Of a DNA stretch of 64,000 nucleotides, positions 9,792 through 18,413 are shown one piece after another (positions within the stretch are counted from its first letter, which is position 1; each line of letters starts with the position of its first letter). A program made the position numbers and the translations under genes. Source of the stretch: Aliivibrio_A sp016764915 (GTDB lineage Bacteria; Pseudomonadota; Gammaproteobacteria; Enterobacterales; Vibrionaceae); the NCBI GenBank assembly GCA_965224595.1, contig OZ245057.1:310001-374000 (forward strand). Reading direction: 5' to 3'. A model generated the notes under the pieces. It made no database searches. It was not told the DNA's origin and saw only the letters and a list, made by a program, of their open reading frames with translations.

Positions 9792-11315
9792 ATGATCAAA
9801 AGCCAGAGGATTAATATCAGCATATTATTAGTCGCTATTTTAGGACTTATGCTCTCTTCGGTTTCCGGCTGGCTGCTTTTTAGAGCGGAAAATAGAGCCA
9901 TATTTAATGAATTTAAAGCTGACGTTGATCAGCGCGCCACTTCATTGCATACTCGCGTTTATAATAATTTGGAGACATTAAACTCATTGGCAGTGTTGTT
10001 TCATGCTGATTACAAATACAACCTCAGTCATTTTACTCATGAGTCTCGCAATATTTTACAACGGCATCCAGAAATATTAGGATTTGAATGGGTTCCTATA
10101 GACAGAATCAACAACAACAGTGATTACGCTTATCAAATCCCATCAACCTTCACAACCATGCAAAGTACGACTGACTCTCTCGAGTTTGAGCTTGCATCCC
10201 AGCTTATTACAGAACAAACCTATATAAATACGATGCAATCAACACGTCCGTATGTTTCGCAAGGCCTTAAAATATGGAATTTAGAGACGCCTTCATCGGG
10301 GTTCCTCAGCATTGTTCCGGTTTATGAGACTAACCATCTCAATGAAAGAAACAACTACAAAAAAGCCATTGGTTGTCTGGTTGGCATCTTTTATATCAAC
10401 GATATTTTCGACTCATCCGCATTAAGCAAGACACCTTTAGGCATCAACATGACATTAGTAGATACAACGAAAGACTCGATGCAAATTCTTCACACTCATA
10501 AATCAAGAACCGGAGCAGCAGTATCAGATTCTTTCTTTTATATTGCTGTGATGCCTAACATATGGGATAGAGAGTGGAGTATTGAAGCTTCGCCAACCAG
10601 TGGCTACATTCAATCGCGCCGCACAATGTTACCCATCATTATTGTCACCATTGGTTTTGCTTTCACTTTTTTACTCTCCCTTTACGTGTCTAAGATTTTA
10701 CACCAAGCAGTAAACGTCAAACAGTTAGTGATACAACAAACTCACCAGCTGCATACTGCCAACAAAAAACTTCAAGCTCTATCGAGAACAGATGGGTTAA
10801 CGGGTATATCAAACAGAAGGTATATGGACGAGGTATTAGATAGAGAGTGGCGCCGAGCGATCCGAAATAACAGTCATATTGCTTTTATATTAATGGATGT
10901 GGACAAGTTTAAAGCATTTAATGACCATTATGGACATGTAGCAGGAGATGAATGTTTACAACATATTGCTAAGCAACTAGACAATATGATTCATCGTTCA
11001 GGAGACTTGGCTGCAAGATATGGCGGGGAAGAGTTCGTGCTTATTTTAACAGACACCGAAAACGCGCTTCCCGTTGCTAAGTCATGTCAGAAAACCATCC
11101 AACAACTGGCTATCGAACATCAACACTCAGAGGTGGCTTCTGTAGTCACGATTAGTATTGGTTTATGTGTATATGCACCAAAACAGGGAACCGAGCCAAG
11201 TCTTATCATCGCCGCTGCAGACAAAGCTTTATATAAGGCGAAGCTGGCTGGCAGAAACAGAGTTGAGATTATAACCATCGACGAAAAAAAAATGGTTAAA
11301 ACAGCATCCGGTTAA
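9792..11315 (+). CDS. Diguanylate cyclase with periplasmic CHASE domain
   Basis: A 507-residue inner-membrane protein expected to make cyclic di-GMP from two GTP. A first membrane helix (about 8-30) is followed by a periplasmic CHASE-type sensor (about 40-265; LGFEWVPIDR, YKKAIGCLVGIFYI), a second helix (about 277-300), a short coil and a GGDEF domain (about 335-500). The active loop reads GGEEF, an active variant in many cyclases. RSGD five residues before it matches the RxxD inhibitory site, so product feedback is likely. The metal-binding MDVDKFKAFND motif is intact. GAGGT precedes the ATG. The ligand of the CHASE domain is unknown. Confidence 0.93.
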   Translation: MIKSQRINISILLVAILGLMLSSVSGWLLFRAENRAIFNEFKADVDQRATSLHTRVYNNLETLNSLAVLFHADYKYNLSHFTHESRNILQRHPEILGFEWVPIDRINNNSDYAYQIPSTFTTMQSTTDSLEFELASQLITEQTYINTMQSTRPYVSQGLKIWNLETPSSGFLSIVPVYETNHLNERNNYKKAIGCLVGIFYINDIFDSSALSKTPLGINMTLVDTTKDSMQILHTHKSRTGAAVSDSFFYIAVMPNIWDREWSIEASPTSGYIQSRRTMLPIIIVTIGFAFTFLLSLYVSKILHQAVNVKQLVIQQTHQLHTANKKLQALSRTDGLTGISNRRYMDEVLDREWRRAIRNNSHIAFILMDVDKFKAFNDHYGHVAGDECLQHIAKQLDNMIHRSGDLAARYGGEEFVLILTDTENALPVAKSCQKTIQQLAIEHQHSEVASVVTISIGLCVYAPKQGTEPSLIIAAADKALYKAKLAGRNRVEIITIDEKKMVKTASG

Positions 11316-11324
11316 ACACTATCT

Positions 11325-11525
11325 CTACTCATTTAAAAAATTCAGGCTTCCTATGTTTTTTAGTTCTTTACGTATATTGGCATTCGCTAAAATTTTACGT
11401 TTTAGTTCATCATCAGACTCTTTCCAATGAATGATTTCATCTAACGTTCGAAAACAACCTAAACAAACATCGACTTCGTTTAAACAGCAATTTCGAATAC
11501 ATGGAGATTCAATTTCATCAGTCAT
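11325..11525 (-). CDS. DUF1289 small cysteine-rich protein
   Basis: A 66-residue protein with the DUF1289 pattern: SPCIRNCCLNEVDVCLGCFR followed by a helix containing W-K-S. Four conserved cysteines suggest a small metal-binding fold, but no function is established for the family. GGGG precedes the ATG at a suitable distance. It converges on the diguanylate cyclase gene, with only 9 bases between the two stops. Confidence 0.88.
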   Translation of the reverse strand: MTDEIESPCIRNCCLNEVDVCLGCFRTLDEIIHWKESDDELKRKILANANIRKELKNIGSLNFLNE

Positions 11526-11589
11526 AATAGTACCCCATATTTTATTACGCCTATTATAAGTTTAGGTCCATTTTTCACAAAAACAAAAA

Positions 11590-11610
11590 AACAGCCTTAA
11601 AAAGGCTGTT
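11590..11610 (-). terminator. Rho-independent terminator of the lipoprotein gene
   Basis: A 9-bp stem AACAGCCTT / AAGGCTGTT with a 3-base loop. Read leftwards it is followed by a T-rich run (complement of the A-run at 11579-11590), so it terminates the lipoprotein transcript ending at 11640. Confidence 0.85.
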
Positions 11611-11639
11611 ATAGATCATACTTTTACTTAATAAATTTA

Positions 11640-12287
11640 TTATTGTTGATTAAGCATTTCATTAACCAGAGGCGTGAGCGCTTTATTAACAATTGCAGTT
11701 AATTCTGGATCTGCAGTACTTCTCAGTCCATTAGTCCCAACCTGCCACTCTAACCCACTCGCTTGATTCCAAAGTAAATCAGGTTTTCTCGTTCTAATCA
11801 AACTAAGCTGTAAAGTCATATTATTGTTCAACGCATCAGGTGTAATAGGATCAAACTTCAAATAAGCCACCGCATGCACAGACATTGCTTTGCCAACCAG
11901 CGAAAGTTGTTTTTGCAACTCGTCATCACTGCCAGTATATAAATCGACATCAAAATGTTGCAACTTAACTTTCGACTTGAATGTATCTGAGCTAACGACT
12001 CTGTATGAGCTGTCTTCCATTAAACGAATGTTTAACTGCTTTATCATGGATTTATACAAACGTTGGGTATCTTCAGGATACTCAGACATATATTCGCTTA
12101 GATCTGCAACGGTAATTGATTTCACTTTTGTAAAAACCGGTGATTTAATTGACTCATCAACAAGTAACGGATTCACCGTAATAAGATCAAATTTCACTAC
12201 TGTATTTTCTACAGGATTGGTAGTAACACAACCAGTGAGAACAATTGATAGTATTGAAATAAATAAAATGAGTTTTTTATTATTCAT
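11640..12287 (-). CDS. Lipoprotein of unknown function
   Basis: A 215-residue predicted lipoprotein: signal peptide with lipobox LTGC (Cys about residue 20), then a mixed alpha/beta body. Features include a central segment rich in short strands (SVHAVAYLKFDP) and a C-terminal helix ending NEMLNQQ. It resembles the general architecture of small outer-membrane lipoproteins, but I recognise no specific family. It stands alone, with about 250 AT-rich bases upstream and a good terminator downstream. Confidence 0.75.
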   Translation of the reverse strand: MNNKKLILFISILSIVLTGCVTTNPVENTVVKFDLITVNPLLVDESIKSPVFTKVKSITVADLSEYMSEYPEDTQRLYKSMIKQLNIRLMEDSSYRVVSSDTFKSKVKLQHFDVDLYTGSDDELQKQLSLVGKAMSVHAVAYLKFDPITPDALNNNMTLQLSLIRTRKPDLLWNQASGLEWQVGTNGLRSTADPELTAIVNKALTPLVNEMLNQQ

Positions 12288-12544
12288 AATTATACGTCCA
12301 TGTTTATTATTAGTAGTTAAATCGAATTACGCGAGATAATAACGCCCAAAACTTCAACAGTAAACACTTTTACATCATTTATAATGTTGATTATATTGAT
12401 AAAACTAACACCCTGCAATAGTTAACATCATCAATAGAATGTGGCTTCCATATATAATAATTAGAAATAATAAAGCTCGCATATATTTAAAAATCAAGAT
12501 ACATGTTATTTAAATCGTGTTAATAGTCAAAGTATTAATAAACA

Positions 12545-13210
12545 CTATGACTTTAACGTTCTAACAATAGACTCAACACCTAAATACGGGCTGCTTAATA
12601 TTGGAACTAACGTTCCATTCATACGTTCAGAAACCTCGGCCATTGATGCTTGAGCAAGCACAATCACATCAAATTTTTCATTATAAGATTGAATAGCATC
12701 CGCTATCGATTGTATATATGTTTCGTTATTTCCAGCTTTAAAATAGCCCCACGCCTCTTCCACGCACAAGACATCAAACGTCACCTGATTATCACTCGTT
12801 TTACTGATATCGTTTAACAAATCCAATGTCGGGGTAAGTGTACTTTTCAATGCAGCAACGACCAGTATTTTTCCGCCGATCTCTATGGCTTTCATCGCCA
12901 TAGCACGATCGATTCTAATCACTTGCCCTTCTACAACGCCCGGTGTTGTTTCTGCCATCGCTCCGATAGTGGAACATGTGCAGACGACTCGTCGAGAGTG
13001 CTTTGCTGCTAATTGCATAATAGTGTGAATTTCATCTTGCAAATCGTTCATTGGATAATGATTCATTGCTTTTTCTAACAATCCGCTATTCACAATGTGG
13101 TTCACTTTAAACGTTGAGTTCATTGACTTAATAAGCGATTCGAACGTTGCCACATGAACTTCTCCAGTGTGGACAAAGGTAATATCAAACTCTTTTTCAG
13201 TGTTCATCAT
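12545..13210 (-). CDS. Asp/Glu/hydantoin racemase-superfamily protein with a single catalytic cysteine
   Basis: A 221-residue protein of the aspartate/glutamate racemase-like fold. The first half-site is recognisable (RRVVCTCSTIGAMAETTP; Cys in CTCSTIG), and the inter-domain region (RIDRAMAMKAIEIGGKILVV) fits the superfamily. At the second half-site, where two-base racemases have a cysteine, it reads VLAQASMAEVSERM, so the second cysteine is missing. Such enzymes can be decarboxylases or isomerases rather than racemases, so the substrate is open. The start is uncertain: tandem ATGs at 13210 and 13207 lack a clear ribosome binding site, and a TTG at 13222 is also possible. It is divergent from ypeA, 56 bases apart. 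Confidence 0.75.
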   Translation of the reverse strand: MMNTEKEFDITFVHTGEVHVATFESLIKSMNSTFKVNHIVNSGLLEKAMNHYPMNDLQDEIHTIMQLAAKHSRRVVCTCSTIGAMAETTPGVVEGQVIRIDRAMAMKAIEIGGKILVVAALKSTLTPTLDLLNDISKTSDNQVTFDVLCVEEAWGYFKAGNNETYIQSIADAIQSYNEKFDVIVLAQASMAEVSERMNGTLVPILSSPYLGVESIVRTLKS

Positions 13211-13266
13211 TTGTAATATCAACCACGATTATTTATGCTCCTAAAGTTCACTACCTAGGAGGTATT

Positions 13267-13680
13267 ATGCTTATACGAACATTTGATCTTAACGATCAAC
13301 CAGCTGTTATTCAACTATGGCAACAGAACAATCTCGTGGTACCTTGGAATGACCCCATTAAAGATATTGAGATAAAGCTCAATCACAATGACGATTTATT
13401 TCTAGTTGGTGAGCGTGATGGCGTCATTATTGCGACTCTAATGGGAGGCTATGATGGACATCGAGCTTGGGTAAACTACCTCGCGGTAAATACCAGTTTT
13501 CAACACCGAGGATACGCCAGAGAGATGTTAGCCTATTTCGAATCACAGCTAAAACAGCTTAATTGTCCAAAAATCAATTTACTGGTTCGTAGCAACAATC
13601 AAGAAATAATCGCTTTCTATGAACATCTCGGGTTTAAGCAAGATGCTTGTGTGAGTCTGGGCAAGCGTATCGACGGGTGA
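13267..13680 (+). CDS. ypeA: GNAT acetyltransferase, YpeA type
   Basis: A 137-residue GCN5-related N-acetyltransferase closely resembling Escherichia coli YpeA over its whole length: PWNDPIKDIEIKLNHNDDLF, then ATLMGGYDGHRAWVNYLAV, the acetyl-CoA loop QHRGYAREML, and the C-terminal IAFYEHLGF. The acceptor substrate of YpeA is not established. A strong AGGAGG sits 5 bases before the ATG. The gene is short and compact, with no domain missing. Confidence 0.92.
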   Translation: MLIRTFDLNDQPAVIQLWQQNNLVVPWNDPIKDIEIKLNHNDDLFLVGERDGVIIATLMGGYDGHRAWVNYLAVNTSFQHRGYAREMLAYFESQLKQLNCPKINLLVRSNNQEIIAFYEHLGFKQDACVSLGKRIDG

Positions 13681-13755
13681 ACGAATGCTATTTTTTCAGG
13701 TCTTATTTATTAAGATTGTCCCATATCCGTACTTTTAACCAACATAAGGTTGCCA

Positions 13756-14316
13756 ATGAAATTTTTATTAACCGTTTTATGCTCGTTACTGTTAGCTGGA
13801 TGTGTAACATCAACAAATAATGCACCAACAACCAATAATTTAAGTTTATTAACCACCGGTGACCTCAGTTTTTTAACCAGTAACACCCGCTACTTTGCTA
13901 TACACCCTGCCATTTCAAAAGCCTATGTAACCGATGATATTGACTCAACAAAACTGATGTCACAATTCGAAACGGCCATTACAGAACAAATGGTGAATAA
14001 AGGCTATCAACAGGTTTCCTATACTCAATCTCCTGATGTATTAATCGGTTTTGGTATTGCCACCGAAAGTCAGTTGAGTGATGAACGTATTCTAAGCAAA
14101 GTAGGGCTTTCTGCTGGCTTAATAATGGAAGGGGTTGATACAACAAAATATGAAAAAGGCAGTGTTGTGATTGCCCTGTTTGCGCCCAATCAACAACTTC
14201 CAAGATGGAAAGCTTTGGCGCAAGGGTTAACAAAGCAAGATCGTTCCAATGACATAAAACAAGAGAGAATCAATAGAGTGATACGATCTATGCTCAAGTC
14301 AGTGCCCTCAAAATAG
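13756..14316 (+). CDS. DUF4136-like lipoprotein
   Basis: A 186-residue predicted lipoprotein. The ATG at 13756 is preferred over the TTG two codons earlier because AAGG lies 6 bases upstream. The signal peptide ends with LLLAGC (Cys about 16). The body matches the layout of DUF4136 proteins: an early strand-rich section, YQQVSYTQSPDVLIGFGIAT (members of a family that degrade into 'position-dependent' beta strands), and a C-terminal segment with an alternating pattern ending in VIRSMLKSVP. The function of the family is unknown. It converges on the methyltransferase gene with 2 bases between stops. Confidence 0.72.
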   Translation: MKFLLTVLCSLLLAGCVTSTNNAPTTNNLSLLTTGDLSFLTSNTRYFAIHPAISKAYVTDDIDSTKLMSQFETAITEQMVNKGYQQVSYTQSPDVLIGFGIATESQLSDERILSKVGLSAGLIMEGVDTTKYEKGSVVIALFAPNQQLPRWKALAQGLTKQDRSNDIKQERINRVIRSMLKSVPSK

Positions 14317-14318
14317 AG

Positions 14319-14855
14319 CTACGGTTTGCATTTTTTAGCCACCAGTTGTGAAATAGCGCTAATCGGTTGCTGTACAATGCCTTCAAAAGTATGAAGGGTC
14401 TGCCAATCAAGGAAATATTTGGTTAGCTCTCCCTTTTCAAGCAAAAATTCTGCACGTTTTGGACGACCAAAATCTCTTTGTTCCACATTGAATGTTTCAT
14501 AAATAATCATTCCATCGGGTTCTATTGCCCTCTTTATAGAGACAAAAAGTGGGCGGTGCAGATAACGAAAGACAATCACCGCTCCAAACTGTTTCCCCGC
14601 TAACGGATCCCCCTCAATTTCAAAATCGACTAACCAAGTGGAGGCATTTAAAGACTCCTCTTCAATAATTTGGTCGATTTTGGCTAACGATTCAGGATCT
14701 CGGTCAGCAAACAGCACCTTAATGCCATTTCGCGCTAAAAACAGTCCATTACGTCCCCCACCGCAGGCCAGATCAAGAACAGGGTTAGTTAAGCTTGCTC
14801 TTCGTAAAGTATCTAAATGTTGTTCTAACAGTGGTGAATGCAAAGCTAGGGACAT
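14319..14855 (-). CDS. Class I SAM-dependent methyltransferase (TehB-like)
   Basis: A 178-residue methyltransferase. The SAM-binding motif I is VLDLACGGGRNGLFLARNG with the acidic residue that holds the ribose in VLFADRDPES; later motifs are VIVFRYLHRPLF and the strand DGMIIYETFN. Size and the RNG/RYLHRPL pattern resemble TehB-like tellurite-resistance methyltransferases, but the substrate cannot be read from sequence. Its ribosome binding site (AAGGA) is formed by the last codons of the RNase H gene 5 bases upstream, so the two are translationally linked in one operon. Confidence 0.85.
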   Translation of the reverse strand: MSLALHSPLLEQHLDTLRRASLTNPVLDLACGGGRNGLFLARNGIKVLFADRDPESLAKIDQIIEEESLNASTWLVDFEIEGDPLAGKQFGAVIVFRYLHRPLFVSIKRAIEPDGMIIYETFNVEQRDFGRPKRAEFLLEKGELTKYFLDWQTLHTFEGIVQQPISAISQLVAKKCKP

Positions 14856-14860
14856 ACGGT

Positions 14861-15628
14861 TTATCCTTCTCTCATCGCTAAGATGGCTTTAATATCTAGC
14901 GACTGATTATATTGACAAAAAAGAGTCTCTTTTTGCTCAATTCCATAAATGGACATGCGATCGGCTAACTCATTACCCTCTACGCCAATATGTGCTTTAA
15001 CGTGTGATACTGTCAGCCTATTTTTTATCTGTTCATACAGTTCATGAGACTGCTGGATGATCTCTAAGTTTTTAATATCACCGGCAACCTTACGCTTCCA
15101 ACCTTTAAGCTTCCAGCTGTATGCCCACACGGTGACGCAATTAATTGAATACTGAGAATCACATAGAACCTGCACATTATTGCCGTTGTTTATCTCTTGT
15201 TGAGCAATTAACAGTGATTGATGCAGCGCATTGAGTTCCGCTGAGTTGTTAGTGCCATTTGGGTTGAATAGACCATACCAAAGAGAGTCAATAGCCCCAT
15301 CACGATACACTGCAACACCGGATGACGCTTTTCCAGGGTTTGGATCGCAGCCTCCATCGCAAAAAATATTCACCGTAAATGGATTCATCGCATCAGCCGA
15401 AGTTACCGAACTGCTTTTTTTCTCACTGCTTTTACTGCCTGAAGAAGCTTTTGTCGAGGTCGTCGAAGATACTCGTCCCGATGAGAATGCCGCTTCCGCT
15501 TCCGCTTGAGTCAAAAACGATTTGTATCGTGCGCCTGGAAACTTTTCAACTTGCTTCTTTGTATAGGCCCAATTGGTAAAAATGCCCGTCTCTCTACCTG
15601 CCCATACAACATAAAATTTTGACGCCAT
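14861..15628 (-). CDS. RNase H with N-terminal viroplasmin domain
   Basis: A 255-residue RNase HI-type enzyme that cuts the RNA strand of RNA-DNA hybrids. Residues 1-47 form a viroplasmin-type hybrid-binding module (FYVVWAGRETGIFTNW, then FPGARYKSFLTQAEAEAAF), known from eukaryotic RNase H1. A Ser/Lys-rich linker (about 50-80) leads to the catalytic domain with the acidic residues in FCDGGCDPNPG, NNSAELNAL, VLCDSQYSIN and ELADRMS. All four catalytic positions are present. AAGGA precedes the ATG. It is the first gene of a two-gene unit with the methyltransferase. A housekeeping rnhA is presumably elsewhere. Confidence 0.92.
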   Translation of the reverse strand: MASKFYVVWAGRETGIFTNWAYTKKQVEKFPGARYKSFLTQAEAEAAFSSGRVSSTTSTKASSGSKSSEKKSSSVTSADAMNPFTVNIFCDGGCDPNPGKASSGVAVYRDGAIDSLWYGLFNPNGTNNSAELNALHQSLLIAQQEINNGNNVQVLCDSQYSINCVTVWAYSWKLKGWKRKVAGDIKNLEIIQQSHELYEQIKNRLTVSHVKAHIGVEGNELADRMSIYGIEQKETLFCQYNQSLDIKAILAMREG

Positions 15629-15783
15629 GATTTTTTGTCCTTTGACACGTTTTACTGTCGTAATGATTTGTTTATTTTAAGCTATTTTTAATCTAAAGAA
15701 AAATGTTTACTTAGTTTCAATGACTTACGTGATTCAAAAATGGCGAATGGCGATGAAGTGGCGACAAAATTCATATTATTTAC

Positions 15784-17667
15784 TTAGATTTTTAAAAAGT
15801 ACTGCTTAGTTATATACCCAGATAATTTGTTATATATTCTATTATACAACGATATCCCTATATACACAGCGCCAATAACTGCCAATAGTAATATCACGAG
15901 CAATCCTCCATATTTAAAAATATGGCTCTGGAAACTACTATCTACATTAAGCACCTCTAAGTTAGGACCAAAATAGTACGTCCCCGCAACCCAAAGTAAA
16001 CTATATATAAAAGTTATTACTGTAGCCATGCTATGGCTTATGCATTTTATTGTTTTCGTTATCTTATGAGTGGTATGGTCAAGATTTATTTGAATAGCTT
16101 CTAACTCTTCATCTTTACTTTTAATTTCTTTATTTTTTTCAGACACATTTTTTTCTTTTATCTCCTCTACCATTTCATAAATATCATCATCAGCAATATC
16201 ATCACCACTTAATACAGATGCATGCTTAACCATACCAAACAATGAATTATTCCATCTTACTAAATTAAAATCATCCTCTGAAATATCACCTTTCGACTTC
16301 AAGTGTTTAAATCGCTTTAAAAACCCTTCCCAAAAAACATCATCAGAACTTAAAGCACTATAGGCATCGCTAAGAAGCATATCAAAAGGTAACGATTTAA
16401 AATGTTCTGGATGCTTTAACCATAAAAAGGTTGTTAACCATTTTTCTGATGCCACAACTTGTATCGAATTTTTTTCTATATTATTTTTAAAAAATCTATT
16501 TGAAATAGACTCTACTGTTTGATTAGGTGTAATGAAAATTGAAAAATGTTGATTTAATGAATTTATTGACTTCCCTTCTCTTGAGTTAAATACACGTGAT
16601 ACACATGTTGTATCATGGCCTGTTCTTTTGAAACCTGCTCTCCGAAAAAATGTTTCTAGCTTTGTTTCATCACAACAATACTTTTGATTCAAAACAAAGT
16701 CATTATCAACTTTGATCCCGATTTTTTTTAGATTAGACTCTAATAATACTGATTCACTATTCATCTGTTCAGGGGTTGTATTTCTAGACTGAAAAAGCTG
16801 CCTAGTCATTTCGTGCAGCTTTTCATATTTTTTATGCCTAAGAGTTTCAATCCAAAACGAAAAAACACCTTTAATCTCACGCAAAGTCACATCAAATATT
16901 TTTATATTAGCATTCAAGTCGATGATTAACTCTAAAAACTCATGTATCGATTTTTTCCTAGCAGGCCCATCCCAACCTAATAACCCTAGTACAATAGGTG
17001 TGTCTAAATATATAGTTATATTGTTAAATTTATTTTTTTGACTCGTTTTATCAGCAAATGTTAGATAATTGGCTAACAATGTTCCTTTAATTACATTTGT
17101 TATATCAGGAATCAGAACTCTCTTTCTATCATGTATATATTTAATAAAACTAGCCATTAAATAATCTTTATTTTTTATTATTCCACTCTCTTCAGGGAGT
17201 TTCCCATCAACACTATCTACAAAAATTGATATATTTTTCCTGATGAAATCTGAAAACATTTTCTCTGCAAGCTCAATATCAATCTCTTGATCAAATGTAT
17301 TCGCCGAAAACTCAATTAGTGCATCAACAATGGAGCTAATTGATAATTTTATTTCTTCTTTTTTAGATTTTGAATTTTTCGTTAACTTGTTTATTTCTTC
17401 AAATTGAACAAAATACTGTTTATTTAGTTTCACTAAAAGGCCAAGATTTTTTGCTCTAGTCAATAATGTGTTTAATGCTCCTAGTGGGGTGACTATTTTA
17501 AATCTATCTTTAAATGCATTTTGAAGAGTTATCTTATCAATTGTTTCATTGTCCATTTCCTCTAAAATATCAGCTAAAAATGGAATAAATAGATCTAACT
17601 CATCGGCTTGCTTTTTTCCTTGTAACCCTTCAAGAAGACATAAGTTAACTAAGGGCGAATTTTTCAT
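15784..17667 (-). CDS. Membrane-anchored protein with PIN-like core, unknown function (accessory)
   Basis: A 627-residue protein of no named family that I recognise. The N-terminal 90 residues look like a winged-helix region. A central stretch has the acidic pattern of a PIN-like nuclease: Asp in IYLDTPIVLGLLG (about 222), Glu in DVTLREIKG (about 264), Asp in RTGHDTTCVSRVF (about 352), and Asn in FITPNQT (about 382). A charged coiled segment (about 505-540) precedes two C-terminal membrane helices (ATVITFIYSLLWVAGTYYF; LLVILLLAVIGAVYIGISLY). The gene is much richer in A/T than its neighbours and stands alone, suggesting horizontal acquisition. Start chosen at the second of two tandem ATGs, 7 bases after GGA. 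A defence or stress nuclease role is inference only. Confidence 0.6.
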   Translation of the reverse strand: MKNSPLVNLCLLEGLQGKKQADELDLFIPFLADILEEMDNETIDKITLQNAFKDRFKIVTPLGALNTLLTRAKNLGLLVKLNKQYFVQFEEINKLTKNSKSKKEEIKLSISSIVDALIEFSANTFDQEIDIELAEKMFSDFIRKNISIFVDSVDGKLPEESGIIKNKDYLMASFIKYIHDRKRVLIPDITNVIKGTLLANYLTFADKTSQKNKFNNITIYLDTPIVLGLLGWDGPARKKSIHEFLELIIDLNANIKIFDVTLREIKGVFSFWIETLRHKKYEKLHEMTRQLFQSRNTTPEQMNSESVLLESNLKKIGIKVDNDFVLNQKYCCDETKLETFFRRAGFKRTGHDTTCVSRVFNSREGKSINSLNQHFSIFITPNQTVESISNRFFKNNIEKNSIQVVASEKWLTTFLWLKHPEHFKSLPFDMLLSDAYSALSSDDVFWEGFLKRFKHLKSKGDISEDDFNLVRWNNSLFGMVKHASVLSGDDIADDDIYEMVEEIKEKNVSEKNKEIKSKDEELEAIQINLDHTTHKITKTIKCISHSMATVITFIYSLLWVAGTYYFGPNLEVLNVDSSFQSHIFKYGGLLVILLLAVIGAVYIGISLYNRIYNKLSGYITKQYFLKI

Positions 17668-17921
17668 CATAGTTTCCAAGCAGAATAACCTTTAAAAATG
17701 CACATTATAGGCATTCTATAAAAATAAAACATGAAGGAACTCTCAAACACAGAAAGATGAATAATTACAATTGATTAACAAATTTTAATCATAGGGTTCT
17801 TACAAAGAATATATATACAAGAAATCATCAAATGATTCATATACGCATTAACACCTATTATGATTTGTCTAAAATAATCTTAGATGTATTTATCTCATAA
17901 TTAAGTTTTTAACTGCAATTT

Positions 17922-18389
17922 TCAGTACACTTTATATTTCCCTATCGAGCTACCTTTATCAATCACTACCATCGCATTTACAGTTATCTCATCTACTACC
18001 GCATTTGCTATGGCTTCGGCTAGATCAGCTGCTTTGGCAAACTGCCCTTCTGTCACCATATCGACCTTTTGCATTTCAGTGATTATCTTTGCTTTGAGTG
18101 CTGTTTTACTTAGTGCCATATTACTTCCCCGCAAAACTGTTGATGAGCCATCTACATGTGGCTTGCCTGTGAATGGGCAGATACTTTGGCAGGTGATCAC
18201 CCCTGCTCCGCCGTTTAGTTTGATGTTCTTTGCATTGATGATTTGGTCTTTGGTGATAGTGATGGTTTGCTGGCCGCCGATGGTTACTGTGTCATTCTGG
18301 GCGATATCTTGAACACGGTTCGCCAGGGCTTTGTATTTATCATCTAAGGTGATCACCGTATTTCTCGGTTTAGCAATAGTGGTAATCAA
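17922..18389 (-). CDS. Phage-like hypothetical protein lying in frame behind marR
   Basis: A 155-codon frame with no ATG at its beginning; a TTG at 18389 is the only start, without a good ribosome binding site. The same frame continues upstream without interruption to the TAG stop of marR at 18414-18416. Residues about 50-85 carry a cysteine/glycine block (GVITCQSICPFTGKPHVDGS). The second half begins with an ATG at 18119 preceded by GGGGAAGT and could be expressed as a separate 65-residue protein (MALSKTALKAKIITEM onward). Both halves remind me of small phage structural or tail-associated proteins, from memory. It is probably a remnant of mobile DNA. Confidence 0.5.
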   Translation of the reverse strand: MITTIAKPRNTVITLDDKYKALANRVQDIAQNDTVTIGGQQTITITKDQIINAKNIKLNGGAGVITCQSICPFTGKPHVDGSSTVLRGSNMALSKTALKAKIITEMQKVDMVTEGQFAKAADLAEAIANAVVDEITVNAMVVIDKGSSIGKYKVY

Positions 18390-18391
18390 CT

Positions 18392-18409
18392 CGCCAGCAG
18401 CTGCTGGCG
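18392..18409. repeat. Perfect 18-bp palindrome at the marR / phage-like junction
   Basis: CGCCAGCAGCTGCTGGCG reads the same on both strands. It sits 4 bases past the marR stop, at the very start of the phage-like frame. It has no loop and no T-run, so it is not an ordinary terminator. It may mark a recombination junction. Confidence 0.5.
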
Positions 18410-18413
18410 TAAG

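Noticed and set aside
18392..18409. Palindrome as a terminator of marR
   Set aside because: It has no loop and no T-run, and lies at the start of an open frame.
15629..18413. A complete integrated mobile element in the AT-rich patch
   Set aside because: No integrase, transposase, tRNA target or flanking direct repeats were found; only composition and a phage-like frame hint at transfer.
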